The translations under genes were made by a program, and so were the position numbers. 64,000 nt of DNA from Chondrilla cf. caribensis (lineage: Eukaryota > Porifera > Demospongiae > Chondrillida > Chondrillidae): assembly GCA_964020155.1 (NCBI GenBank), contig OZ026550.1, positions 2,640,352 through 2,704,351 on the forward strand. The letters are read 5' to 3'. Shown here piece by piece: positions 39,023 through 50,966 of the stretch (positions are counted from its first letter, which is position 1; each line of letters opens with the position of its first letter). The notes under the pieces were generated by a model. That model did not search any database. It was not told the DNA's origin and saw only the letters and a program-made list of their open reading frames with translations.

Positions 39023-40129
39023 TAACTTAATAAACAACAATAGGATAGTAATTAGTAGGTCACTCTGAAAGCATCTCCAAATTTCAAGCAAAACTGACAC
39101 ATTTTCTCATTTAAAATGTCCAAAAATGAAATAGACCAGCCATATTTCGACATTATCATCTGTGACAATCGTTCACTTAGCGACTGTGAAAACATAGCAA
39201 ATGACACAAATAAAATAATCCGGATTATATATGATTGCATATGGCATGCTTCACACACTGAGTACCTCCAGTTTGATGCAACACTCTAAATCTGAGAGAA
39301 CTTGTAGGTTTGATAGTTTTTATGGGTTAATGTTATTGAACACACTATTACGTTATTGTAAGAGGTTATAGCTAGTAGCTACTACTATGTACACAGACAT
39401 GGTCAGATAATTACTCCTGTACATTTTTCAACAGTGGACCAAGTAGTAAGTACAGATTGGCTGTGCTATTTTATAGCTAGATTTGTGGTGTAAACAAGTT
39501 GGACCCTTATAAATACAAATGAATTCATGGATACTTATTTGCATAATTTGCAATTCCACCCCCCCCCCCCCCCATCTTCTGCATACAATTCTGCACTTTC
39601 ATACGGGTTTGGTTCCAGTAATTAATCCTTCAAGTGTCAAGAAATTGTTTTGGTGTAGAGCAAAATAGCAGCAAGCTATGTTCCAGGGTTAAACTGACAC
39701 TGAAGTAGTAGAAGATTAGCTATTACAGATGGAGGAATCTGTTCACAATGGAAAAGTACTCACTCGAAACTTTGATAATTGGAATTATTGACGAAAAAAA
39801 AATTGACATGCGTAATCAGTCCAAAGAATAGGAGAGCTAGTTCTTCCACAGGGCAGTTCAGTTCAAAAACAATATAATAGAACTATAATGTATATTTGTT
39901 ACTGACGATGGTCGGAAATATAAGTGTCAAACATGAAACACTTCAAGCCAGAGCATTATTTGAGATTTTTGTGTGTATATTTGGCTGGACAAAACTTCTT
40001 TCTGTTAAGTCCTCACTTTGAAAATGATTGGAAGGTACTATAGAACCTTACCCTTTTTGTGAAACAATTCCTATTATTATATTACATCATCATAATTAGT
40101 ACTCTACGACAACATATATGCTACCTTTA

Positions 40130-40590
40130 TTGTGGGGTTAAACCTTCGTACATCGCGAGTGTATGCAAATTTCACTTTTTTCACAGTTACTGGGTGTTAG
40201 TCTGGCTTGCTAGGTACCCGGGGCACTGAGGATTTTTGGAGGTGACACTTTCACAGATTACCTACAGGAGTGGCTAAAAGTGTGATCTATAGTGTGTGTG
40301 ATATAAGACAGAGGACGAAAATGCACGAAATGGAGAGCCGCATCCATGGATTTCATGTTAATTACACAGTGTGGACACCTTACATTGGAGAGCATCTTGA
40401 TTGCGTTTGCAAAAACAGCAAAAGTCAGGGTCCATTCACTGTGCAGTTCCGAAAGATGGTGAAACGATCAGTCATGTATCTTGGACGATCTCTTGTGTTG
40501 CTCACAGGCTCTTCCTGCTACAATCTAATTCATTGTTGTAGTGGAGGTTTGTAGACGCAGAGTCAGGTGTAGTGAATTGCCAACAATTGT
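40130..40590 (+). repeat. Repeated block of unknown nature, copy 2 of 4
   Basis: Homologous to 34130-34690, truncated at its 3' end where flank block copy 4 begins, and with a shifted reading frame. Confidence 0.55.
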
Positions 40591-41210
40591 GACGTAAGTT
40601 TTCACTTTCAGTCATGTGTTGGTTTTAATGTGATGAACAGGTGCCCACGCCAAAATACTTTGACCTTGCAGGAATGCTATGTTAAGTATTATGACATTGT
40701 TTGTAGCACATTCTTACAAGTTTGGGCCTATTTGGCCGAAACATTTTTTCATCAATTTAAAAAAAATGAAACATAATTAAAATATTTGAATGTTTGCAAA
40801 CAATCCTACTATTCTCTAGCCATAGGAATCATATAGCTAGAGAATTCCATTGAACTTATCCAAAAGATGTTTTTTGCCATATAGCCAAACAAATTTAATC
40901 CTCTTTTCAGTTCTATTATTCATTGTCATAGTTATTTACACTATAATATGCTGGTTAAGGTATATGTGCTTAGACATTTTTCCTACAATGTAGTACATAC
41001 GTAGTTGTATGGTACATTGAGTAATGATAATGGTAATAATGGATATCCGTCAAACATTGAACACTCCATAACAGAGCATAATATTGGGTTTGTTGTGTGT
41101 ATGTTTGTTAACTTAATGAAAATTCCCTTCTAGTGAGTTTTCTACTTTTATTCTTGTTTCAGTTTCGATGTGGTCAAGAGGTGCTATAGTACCATATCCT
41201 TGCAGTGGGG
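40588..41210. repeat. Repeated flank block, copy 4 of 4
   Basis: Homologous to 18781-19420; starts partway through (at TAAGTTTTCACTTTCAG) and leads into a 7TM exon-1 relic. Confidence 0.7.
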
Positions 41211-41370
41211 TAGAAGGCAAGGATGAGTTGCTGGTAGTTGTCAGGTTAAGGATGGATTTTATTATTTCAGTAGGATCATTGCCCATATTCAATACACATT
41301 CCCCACAAACCAGTCTCAAACTAGTACAGACTGTGTGCAACACCGTAACTCTGATTAGTAAGGTATCCAT
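41190..41370 (-). pseudogene. 7TM-family exon-1 relic
   Basis: The minus strand reads MDTLLIRVTVLHTVCTSLRL, then GECVLNMGNDPTEIIKSIL, like the N-terminus of copies B and C without an early stop. Homology is lost after about 55 residues and the frame runs into unrelated flank. No exon 2 partner is present. Confidence 0.75.
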
Positions 41371-41679
41371 TCTGAAGCTAGTTCTTCCACAGGGCAGTTC
41401 AGTTCAAAACCTGCTCCAATATAATAGATCCATTATGTATATTTGAAACTGACCATGGTCGGAAATATAAGTGTCAAACATGAAACACTCCAAGCCAGAG
41501 CATTATTTGAAATTTTGTGTGTATATTTGTCTCAATGAAACTTCCTTCTGTTGAGTTTCATAATGATCAGCAGGTGCTATAGAACTTTAACCCTGTTTAT
41601 GAAACAATTCCTATTTTGTATTATATAACATCACCATAGTTAGTACACTATACAAAGTATACGCTTCAGCTAGGATGGG

Positions 41680-42245
41680 GTTAAACTTTCATGCATCGCG
41701 AGCTTATATATATGCGATTTTCAGTTGTGTTGTGCAGTTACTGAGTCTTAGTCTGGTTTGCTAGGCCCTCCAAAATGGGCACTCTGGGCACTGAGGATAT
41801 TTGCAGATGACACTTTCCCAGATTAGCCACAGGAGTGGCTAGAAGTATGATCTATAATGTGATAGAAGACAGAGAAGAAAATGCATGAAATGGAGAGCTG
41901 CATCCTTAAATTTCATGTTTACCACGCACTGTGGACACCTTACATTGGAGAGCACCTTTATTGTGCTCACAAAAGCGGCAATAGTTAGGATCCCTTCACT
42001 GTAACAGTTCCAGTTGCGAAAGACGGTGAAACACTCGGTTATGTGCCTTGGACAATCTCTTGTGTCAGCTAACAGGCTCTTCCTGCTACAATCTAATCCA
42101 ATGTTGCAGTGGAGTTTCGTAGATGCAGAGTCAGGTGTAGTGAATCGGCAACAATTTCAAAAAATTGTGACATGTACTGCAGACCCATTGCCCATCTGAT
42201 TTGAATTTTCACAGGATGAAACTTTCGCAGATGGCTCCTGCACTG
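41680..42245 (+). repeat. Repeated block of unknown nature, copy 3 of 4
   Basis: Closest to the 34.1 kb copy, with frame breaks near 41880 and 42005; followed by a CA tract as in the other copies. Confidence 0.55.
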
Positions 42246-42361
42246 TGAACATGAGAGATCAAGCGTATATATTTTGCTAGCGAATGCACATATTTATATA
42301 GCCTTGTACTTTCTTCAATGTAGTTTGATATATTGAGTAGCGAGAATAGTAATCGTATTTC

Positions 42362-42455
42362 ACACGCACACACGCACACACACATACACACAAACACACA
42401 CACACACACACACACACACATGAACACAGATACACCCACACACGTACACACACAT
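42362..42455 (+). repeat. (CA)n microsatellite
   Basis: CA tract with CACACGCACACACG interruptions. Confidence 0.95.
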
Positions 42456-43309
42456 TATACAGATATACAGATCCATACACACATACATATGTACATTTCC
42501 ATTTAGTACACTTAAATGGTTTATAGGAGGGTGATCTATCAATCCTCAGTTAGATGAGAACTTAACCATGTGACTTTGATCTAACATTATTGGTATTAAT
42601 TCACAGGAAAATTGGACATACATATGCCCTCGCGCACACACACACACACATATACACAAACATACACACGCGTATAAATTTCATACACATTCACAGCTTG
42701 TGTGATAGTTCATGTATTAATAGTTGACACAGAACTAGTCCACCATTATGATCAAACAACTTTGATTCACTGTTTTGTTCCACATTATACATCATGTGCG
42801 TGTATATTACAATATGTTCGAGTATAATTCATATTAATTTTGTCATGTAAAGTATTATAGACAGGTATATGGACACTTGGACACAGGAAGGCATTCTGGA
42901 ACACCAAATGCAAGATTAATATATTTTCCCATTAAGAATGACTGCAATTATATAAATGGTCCAGCCATATTCTGACATACATCATCTATGATAATCTCTC
43001 ACTTTGAATCTCATGAAAACATAGCAATTGATCCACAAGAAAAATGTATAGCATACATATAATCATACATGGTAGGTTCACAAAATGAGTTCTTCTAGTT
43101 TGATATAACCCTTTGGATAAGCTAGTAGGTTTAACAGTTTTAAATGGTGATTCATCAAACAAACTAGAAAATTATATAATTAGTGGAAGTAATTATAGCT
43201 AGTAGCTACTATGGATAATAGTTCATGTACACAGTACTAATGGACCAAGTAGTAACAGTTACTCTAAGAAGTTCAGGTTGGCTGTGCCCTTCAATTAAGG
43301 TGTAAGGTG

Positions 43310-43380
43310 TAAACAAATTGCACCAAGAGATGCTGGGGTGCATTTCCAAGGCTTCAGTGAAGCCCAGTAAGTAACAAATC
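43310..43380 (+). pseudogene. Relic collagen-like exon, copy d
   Basis: GAGATGCTGGGGTGCATTTC followed by the same CCCAGTAAGTAAC junction as copy c; only a few Gly-X-Y triplets remain. Confidence 0.45.
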
Positions 43381-43947
43381 ACATTATGGGAAGACATACA
43401 GTATTTCATTAGTGGTGCAACTGTGCATGCATCACTAAATCAATTACTGTAACAACAGCCATAATCATGTCATGTAGATACAATTCAGGAGGTCACTGTG
43501 ACTGCATATGACCATGAGAATCATCATGGACCGTCTAGATATCTCAACTTTAGTGGCCAAGTACTAAGTCTGTTTACAGCACCCTCCAAGCGTTATATAC
43601 TAAAAATGTATAATACGTCGTTCAGCATGTTATGATACCTTGGGTTGAAAGCAACTCCTATAACCCTTTGTTGACCTTATGAATACCTTAATATTATAAT
43701 GTTCACATGTGAATCATGACACCACTCCTATCACATGTCATTCCGAATCATATTCCTTTCACACTTCAAAATGCTCAATATGAAATCATTAAATTAAATC
43801 CTGATATAGTGTACAGATATATGTGGGTAATATTTTATTGCACAATAATGTATACGTAATCAATTTTTTGTCCGACTTCTATTATTAATAGCAGGTATTA
43901 TTAGACTATTATTACAACTAGCCACATAAATCACGAAATGTGCTCAA

Positions 43948-43981
43948 ACACACAGATACACCAACACACACATGCACACAC

Positions 43982-44033
<52 letters not shown>
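43948..44033 (+). repeat. (CA)n microsatellite upstream of collagen copy 5
   Basis: Ends about 230 bp before the copy 5 start codon. Confidence 0.95.
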
Positions 44034-44034
<1 letters not shown>

Positions 44035-44199
44035 TTATTCACAATTACTATTGATTCCACATTAATGTTGTGTGTGGGTATGGGATTCCCATATCAATTC
44101 TCATTCCTGTCAATATCAACTGAAACACCATATATACACACAGTTCTATATTATACATAACTGGAAATGCATAATGAATATCATTAAAAGTGGGCCTGA

Positions 44200-44235
44200 C
44201 TATAAAAACTGCCTGTTCTCTTGTGGTTACCACAA
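44200..44235 (+). promoter_or_regulatory. Core promoter of collagen copy 5
   Basis: TATAAAAA at 44201 and the palindrome at 44221-44235. About 17 bp found in other copies between the palindrome and the ATG is missing, so the box is only about 60 bp upstream. Confidence 0.5.
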
Positions 44236-44260
44236 GTGAGTATTGACTGGAGCTACAGTT

Positions 44261-46444
44261 ATGGCTCTCAGAATTCAGGTCTTTGTACAAGTGGCCCTTT
44301 TGTTTTGTGTGGTGACTACCAGTATGGGGGGTATCACTGATTTGCATAAGACAGTTTCAGAACTTGAAAACAAAGTGAAGGTGTCACAAGAAGAAATCAA
44401 ATCACTTCACCAGTTGGTAGAACTGTTGGAGAAGAGACTACAGCAACTTGAAGTGAAAGGTGAGTTTGGCGGGCTTAAATACAGCCTGTGGTCCCTTACT
44501 CTTCATGGCTGTTAGCCTTAGTATCCTCTTTCCATTCATGGCATTTGAGAAGTCCCTATCATACTACTTGGTGCATAAGCACTATGATGACCAAACTTAA
44601 AAAATCACTGATCAACTAATTAAAAATTATGCTCCAGAAGGCTTCAAGCTTAGGCAATTTGGTACGAATAAAAAATCTGCATCCAAAAAGACTTTAAATG
44701 CCTAAATTTACTACCTGCCTAAATGTATCTTACTCTCTTAGTAATACCCCCATTTATTTCATGTGCATCAGTATTTTACATATACTGTACACTACAAAGT
44801 ATGTATACAGACTTCGATTGGCCATAAATTCACTCATACTTTTTGATTGGTGTGTATACAGCTATCTGCCAACACTTACATAGCTAGGTTACATACACAC
44901 TACTTCTCAGCACTTTATATTGAAATATCGTACGTTGGCAACTTGAATTCGATGAACTCCAAGGCAAATAATCTTATATTTAAAATTTATATCGAGTAAT
45001 ACTTTACGGCAAAAACAGTAGAATAGTAATATAAATTTTTAAGAAATTTTTCGATGAAAAAGTAAAATAGATATGATTGTTCATCCATTGCATTTCTAAC
45101 ATCCTAATCAGCAATAATCTTTGGCTCTCTGCACTCGATAGGAAATTGCTGATAACATACCTCCCAAATAGCATCTACTTTAAGTTTTTCAGAGCCAGCT
45201 TCCCATCAACTCTTTTGACATAGAAGATGATTATTAGGTGAAGAAATCAGAGTAAAACTTCCCGCAAGCATTCTATCCTCATGTGTATAATATAGCGTGT
45301 GCTGTGCTACAATAAAACTTCAACCTTTACCCTTGATGTATGACGATGTATGACGATGTATGAACGTTGACAAATTGTGCAGAATGACTGTAGGTATAGA
45401 AGCTGTTCCAGCAGATGTGCAAAAACGAATTTTGTTGTGTACTGTAGCTATCATTTCACGAATAATAAGGTCTTAAGTAAGAAATCAATGTCAAACTCTG
45501 CCTATAACATTCAATGAGGTCTAAAAACCTTTTTACTACCTATGTTCCAAATAGTACAACAGTTACTAATAGATATCATCTTAACAAGCAAGGAACTCAC
45601 TTTAATAGACAGGAGAATCTGTCCCTGTTGTCTCAATTACAAACTACTATTCTATTTTGAAAACAGTATGACATTGTGTTAATCTACATAATTTAATACA
45701 ATATTATATGTAATCATGTTGCTAATTGGGACTATATCGACTCATTGTCTTCTAACAGATAAACTCTTAGACAGAACCAGGCGACAAGATGATTGCGTTT
45801 GTCGACCTGGACCAAAAGGGGATAGAGGAACACCGGGACTAGCTGGAGTAAATGGAACGAAGGGTGAAAAGGGAGACCCAGGGCCACATGGGAAGAGGGG
45901 GAAAAAAGGAGATATAGGCCTGCCAGGATCTGCAGGACCCAAGGGACCACAAGGACTTAATGGAACAAAGGGAGAAAAAGGCGATTTGGGAAATCAAGGA
46001 GTTAATGGAACAAAGGGTGAACGTGGTGAAAAAGGACAACCTGGAAATGCCGGACAGAAAGGTGAACCAGGACAGAAAGGCGTCACAGGATTGCAAGGAC
46101 TTAATGGAACAATTGGTGAAAATGGAAAACCTGGAAAGAAGGGTGAAACAGGCAAGTCAGGACCAAAAGGAGATAGAGGACCCCAAGGAGATGCAGGACC
46201 ACAAGGACCACAGGGACTTAATGGAACGAAGGGAGAAAAGGGTGAACTAGGAGATCAAGGAGTTAATGGAACAAAAGGTGAACGGGGAGAAAGAGGACAA
46301 CCAGGAATTGTTGGACAGAAAGGTGACCCAGGACTGAAAGGATACACAGGATTGCCAGGACTTAACGGAAAAATTGGTGAAAATGGAAAACCTGGAAAGA
46401 AGGGTGAAACAGGCAAGCCAGGACCAAAAGGAGATAGAGGATAA
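44261..46444 (+). CDS. Collagen copy 5: secreted coiled-coil / Gly-X-Y protein
   Basis: Exons 44261-44459 and 45759-46444, intron 1299 bp; predicted 294 aa. Exon 2 begins DKLLDRTRRQDD, then Cys-Val-Cys. Domain order parallels copy 4 closely ([29 protein letters not shown]). It stops at GPKGDRG-stop, where a 22-bp tandem duplication (GGATAATTATGCAGGACCAC, twice) has introduced TAA. Beyond it [12 protein letters not shown] codons remain, so the collagen domain has been shortened. Six N-G-T sequons remain. The intron carries the antisense ORF block at 45060-45350. Confidence 0.83.
45060..45350 (-). other. Antisense ORF block in collagen copy 5 intron, broken
   Basis: Homologous to 37650-37930 with small indels that interrupt the frame; the GAG/GTATGT donor-like site is kept. 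Confidence 0.35.
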
Positions 46445-46482
46445 TTATGCAGGACCACAAGGATAATTATGCAGGACCACAA
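46438..46482. repeat. 22-bp tandem duplication at the collagen copy 5 stop
   Basis: The unit AGGATAATTATGCAGGACCA occurs twice in direct succession and supplies the stop codon of copy 5; it is absent from copies 4, 6 and 7. Confidence 0.85.
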
Positions 46483-47350
46483 GGACCACAGGGACTTAAT
46501 GGAACAACAATAGGATAGTAATTTGTAGGTCACTCTGAAAGCATCACCAAATTTCAAGCAAAACTGACACATTGTCTCATTTAAAATGTCCAAAAATGAA
46601 ATAGACCAGCCATGTCTCGACATATATCATCTGTGACAATCTCACTTTGCTACTGTGAAAACATAGCATATGCCACAAATAAAATAATCTGTATTATATA
46701 TGATTGCATATGGCATGCTTCACACACTGAGTATTTCCAGTTTGATGCAACACTCTGGGAGAACTAGTAGGCTTGAGAGTTTTATGGGTTAATGTTATTG
46801 AACACACTATTAAATATTATTGTAAGAGGTTATAGCTATTAGCTACTACTATGTACACAGACATGGTTAGATAATTGCATGTACATTTTTCAACAGTATA
46901 CTAATGGACCAAGTAGTAAGTACAGATTGGCTGTGCTCTTTTATAGCTAGATGTGTGGTGTAAACAAGCCGGACCCTTATAAATACAGATGAATTTATGG
47001 ATACTTATTTGCATAATTTGCAATTCTGCCACCCCCATCTTCTGCATACAATTCTGCACTTTCATACAGGGTTTGGTTCCAGTAATTAATCCTTCAAGTG
47101 TCAAGAAATTGTTTTGGTGTAGAGCAAAATAGCAGCAAGCTGTGTTCCAGGGTTAAACTGACACTGAAGTAGAAGAAGATTAGCTATTACAAATGGAGGA
47201 ATCTGTTGACAATGGAAAAGTACTCACTCAAAACTTTGATAATTGGAATTATTGATGAATAAAAATTTGACATGCGTAATCAGTCCAAAGAATAGGAGTA
47301 GTGGTACATATGTACATCATTCTGTAATAGTTGGAATTTGCTTGAGAATA

Positions 47351-48042
47351 CAGTAGGCGCCAAAATAAACTTTGCGTTCCGTTCCGTCTAAACGCAGCTT
47401 CGTACTTTTTGCCTACGGAAAAAAAAACGAAAACGGAACGGAACGGAATGAAACGGAACTTGCCAAAAGACGGAGAGAACGAAATGTGTTGATTTGAACG
47501 TATTCTATCAAAGTACAGAACGATTTGTCTAGATATTTGATTATAAAGGTCTCATCGCTTTAGTACCGAATAAAACTACCACAAATGGATTCATCTAATC
47601 AGTGAAGGCATCTTCCAGAATGAAAAAAATGGCGTTTCTTGATCGATCGATCCAGTGAACTCACCTCTTGATAAATTTACATATTATGACCCATCCCTGT
47701 TGTACGAATTCCTTCTTCTCTCAAACGAACTTGGATAGTAGGTGATTTGATGCCATTTGAATAGCGAACTACAATCCTCTGCTTTCTATAATGGCTGTAG
47801 ACTATGGTTGCTTCATCGCACGTCTCTCCAAAGTACCGGCGTAAATCGGACTTGAATGACACACGAGGAAATGTCCACACGTTTATAAAGTTATGTGTTA
47901 GTTAGCGTTGATCAACACCGTTCGTTTTTTGAGGAATAGAACGAAACGAAACGGTACGGACGGTTGGAAAAAAGATAAAACGGAACGATCCGTTCGACCG
48001 TTTCGTATTAACGGAACGCAAAGTTTATTTTGGCGCCTACCA
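47351..48042. mobile_element. Tc1/mariner-type non-autonomous element
   Basis: About 30-bp terminal inverted repeats: CAGTAGGCGCCAAAATAAAC on the left and TGGTAGGCGCCAAAATAAAC as reverse complement of the right. They are flanked by TA on both sides (47349-47350 and 48043-48044). The uninterrupted paralogous sequence (GGATATGTCC) confirms a single TA at the site. Length 692 bp. It holds the start of a transposase only, so it is an internally deleted derivative. Confidence 0.8.
47677..47880 (-). pseudogene. Transposase N-terminal fragment
   Basis: A minus-strand frame with KQRIVVRYSNGIKSPTIQVR followed by LREEGIRTT resembles the N-terminal helix-turn-helix of Tc1-like transposases. It stops just after this; the DDE catalytic domain is absent. 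It lies inside the element with matching TA target duplication, which supports the assignment. Confidence 0.55.
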
Positions 48043-48449
48043 TATGTCCTCCATGGACCCACTTTTTGAAGAGTGCATGTGTAGTTGACGAAGTAAGCTA
48101 TGATGACACTAAATGGTTTATTATGTAATTACGTAATTATGATCAGTATGGCATCCATTTTGAAGGTATATAGCTCATCCACAGGGCAGTTCAGTTCAAA
48201 ACCAATATAACTATTATGTATATTATGTATGGTCGGAAATATAAGTGTCAAACATGAAACACTCAAAGCCAGAGTATTATTTGAGATTTTTGTGTGTATA
48301 TTTGGCTGGACAAAACTTCCTTCTGTTAAGTCTTCACTTTCTAAATGATTGGAAGGTGCTATAGAACCTTACCCTTTTTGTGAAACAATTCCTATTATTA
48401 TATTACATCGTCATAATTAGTACACTACGACAACATATATGCTACCTTT

Positions 48450-48975
48450 ATTGTGGGGTTAAACCTTTGTGTATCGCGAGTTTATGCAATTTTCACTTTT
48501 TCACAGTTACTGCATGGGTGTTAGTCTGGCTTGTTAGGTACCCGGGGAACTGAGGATTTTTGCAGGTGACGCCTTCACAGATTACCTACAGGAGTGGCTA
48601 AAAGTGTGATCTATAGTGTGATAGAAGACAGAGGACGAAAATGCACGAAATGGAGAGCTGCATTCATGGATTTCATGTTAATTGTGCAGTGTGGACACCT
48701 TACATTGGAGAGCACCTTGATTGTGCTTGCAAAAATGGCAAAGGTCAGGGTCCATTCACTGTGCAGTTCTGAAAGACGGTGAAACAATTGGTTATGTGCC
48801 TTGGACGATCTGCTCACCAGCTCTTCCTGCCACAATCTAATCCATTGTTGCAGTGGAGGTTTGTAGACGTACAGTCTGGTGTAGTGAATCACCAATTATT
48901 AAAAAAATTGTGACATAATTGCAGACCTGTGGCCCGTGTGGTTTGAATTTTCACAGGATGAAACTTTCATGTATG
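48450..48975 (+). repeat. Repeated block of unknown nature, copy 4 of 4
   Basis: Homologous to 34130-34690; open only for the first 62 codons, then frameshifted. Confidence 0.55.
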
Positions 48976-49106
48976 ACTGCTGCACTGTGACCATGAGACT
49001 TAAAGCGTAAATGGTTGGCTGGGTACTGTATAAATTTATATAGCCTTGTACATTCCTCAATGTAGTTTGGTATACTATTGAGTAGTGATAATAGTAATTG
49101 TAGCAT

Positions 49107-49172
<66 letters not shown>

Positions 49173-49189
49173 ACACACACACACACACG

Positions 49190-49252
<63 letters not shown>
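49107..49252 (+). repeat. (CA)n microsatellite
   Basis: CA tract with one ACGTCAC interruption, equivalent to those at 34.8 and 42.4 kb. Confidence 0.97.
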
Positions 49253-49255
<3 letters not shown>

Positions 49256-49944
49256 GGACACTGATGCATACACACATACATACATACATACACACATTTC
49301 CATTTAGCATGCATAAATGGTTTATAGGAGGGTGATACATCAATTCTCAGTTAGATGAGAACTAAATCATGTGACTTTGATCTAACATTAGTAGTATTAA
49401 TTCACAGGAAAATTGGACATACATATATACACACTCGCATGCACATACATACACGCAAACATACACACACGTATAAATATCATACACACATACATAAAAT
49501 ATAATTTCACAGCTTGTGTGATAGTTCATGTATTAATAGTAGACACAGTATTAGTCTACCATTATGGTCAAACAACTTCAAATCACTGTTTTGTTTCACA
49601 TTATACATCATGTGTTTGAAACTCATGAAAACATATCAAATGATCCACATGAATAACCTGTAGCATACATGAGCATACTTGGTAGGTTCCACACACAGAA
49701 TCTTCTAGCTTGATCTAACCCTTTGGGTAAACTAGTAGGTTTGATAGATTTAAATTATGATCTCATCAAACACACTATAAAAAGTAATGGAAGTAATAAT
49801 AACATTATCATAGCTAGTAGCTATTACTACCTACACAGACATGGTTAGATAATAGCTCATGTACACAGTACTAATGGACCAATTAAAAAGAAACATTACT
49901 CTAAGAAGTACAGGTTTGCTGTGCCCTTCAAGGTGTATGGTGTA

Positions 49945-50010
49945 AACAAGTTGCATCAGGAGATGCTGGGGTGCATTTTGAAGGCTTCAGTGAAGCCCAG
50001 TAAGTAGCAA
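49945..50010 (+). pseudogene. Relic collagen-like exon, copy e
   Basis: Reads S-G-D-A-G-V-H-F-E-G-F-S-E-A then CCAGTAAGTAGC; same position relative to the next collagen gene as the other copies. Confidence 0.45.
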
Positions 50011-50590
50011 ATCACATTATGGGAAGACATACAGTATTTCATCAGTGGTGGAACTATGCATGCATCACTAAATCAATTACTGTACCAATAACCACAATCA
50101 CGTCATGTGTGTAGGTGCAATTCAGGAGGTCGCTGTGACTGCATATGACCATGTGTAGTACATCATGAACCGTCTAGATATCTCAACATCTTCAGTGGCC
50201 AAGTGCTAAGTGTGTTAACAGCACCCTCCAAGGGTTATTATATTAAAATGTATGATGTCCAACATGATATGATACCTTGAGTTGAAAGCAACAGTTACTC
50301 CTATAACCCTTTGTTGATCATATGAATAATTAAATATTATAATGTTCACATGTGAATCATGAAACCACTCCTATCACATGTCATTCCGAATCATATTCCT
50401 TTTACACTTCACTTCAACTGTCACGCTATAAAATGTTCAATATGAAATCATTAAACCAAATCCTGATACAATGTACAGATAGGGGAAAATATTGTAATCT
50501 CATTTTTGTCAGATTTCTATTATTAGTAATAGGTAATACTAGAATAATATTACAACTAACCACATAGATCACGAAATGCACACAAACACA

Positions 50591-50621
50591 GACACACAGA
50601 CACACCTACACATGCACACAA

Positions 50622-50682
<61 letters not shown>

Positions 50683-50702
50683 ACGCGCGCACACACACAC
50701 AC
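50591..50702 (+). repeat. (CA)n microsatellite upstream of collagen copy 6
   Basis: Ends about 265 bp before the copy 6 start codon. Confidence 0.95.
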
Positions 50703-50889
50703 ATGTGCAAACACTAGAATCAACTTGTTTACACCAAAGCTAATTTCTAAGGATTCCACATTTAATGTTCCATGTGCATGGGTATTGGGTACATGTGTAT
50801 ACACACAACTCTATATTATTATTGTACACAACTACACAATAACACAATACACACAAATACACAATGAATATCATTAAAAGTGCCCCTGA

Positions 50890-50924
50890 CTATATGACTG
50901 CCTGTTCTCTTGTGGTTACCACAA
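50890..50924 (+). promoter_or_regulatory. Promoter region of collagen copy 6
   Basis: The TATA position has degraded to TATATGAC (50891), while the palindrome at 50910-50924 is intact. Confidence 0.4.
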
Positions 50925-50966
50925 ACTAGCACTGAGAAATTTGGAGTATTGACTGGAGCTACAGTT

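Larger units (their letters stand above)
39023..43947. other. Region between collagen copies 4 and 5
   Basis: No intact gene. Holds a poly-C tract (about 39557-39572), two copies of the unknown repeated block, flank block copy 4, a 7TM exon-1 relic, a CA tract and a collagen exon relic, each listed separately. Confidence 0.6.
47290..48158 (-). pseudogene. 7TM-family exon-1 relic split by a transposon
   Basis: Sequence equivalent to the middle of exon 1 lies at 47290-47350 (GGAGTAGTGG..TTGAGAATA) and resumes at 48045 (TGTCCTCCATGG..CTATGATGACACTAAATGG), then jumps by deletion to the start-codon region (CAT at 48156-48158). A 692-bp element sits between. Not functional. Confidence 0.75.
46445..50590. 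other. Region between collagen copies 5 and 6
   Basis: No intact gene. Contains a 7TM exon-1 relic split by a Tc1-type element, one copy of the unknown repeated block, a CA tract and a collagen exon relic, each listed separately. Confidence 0.6.

Noticed and set aside
39555..39575. Poly-C tract as a functional element
   Set aside because: Related positions in other units (47030, 53975) have only five to seven C, so it is simple slippage.
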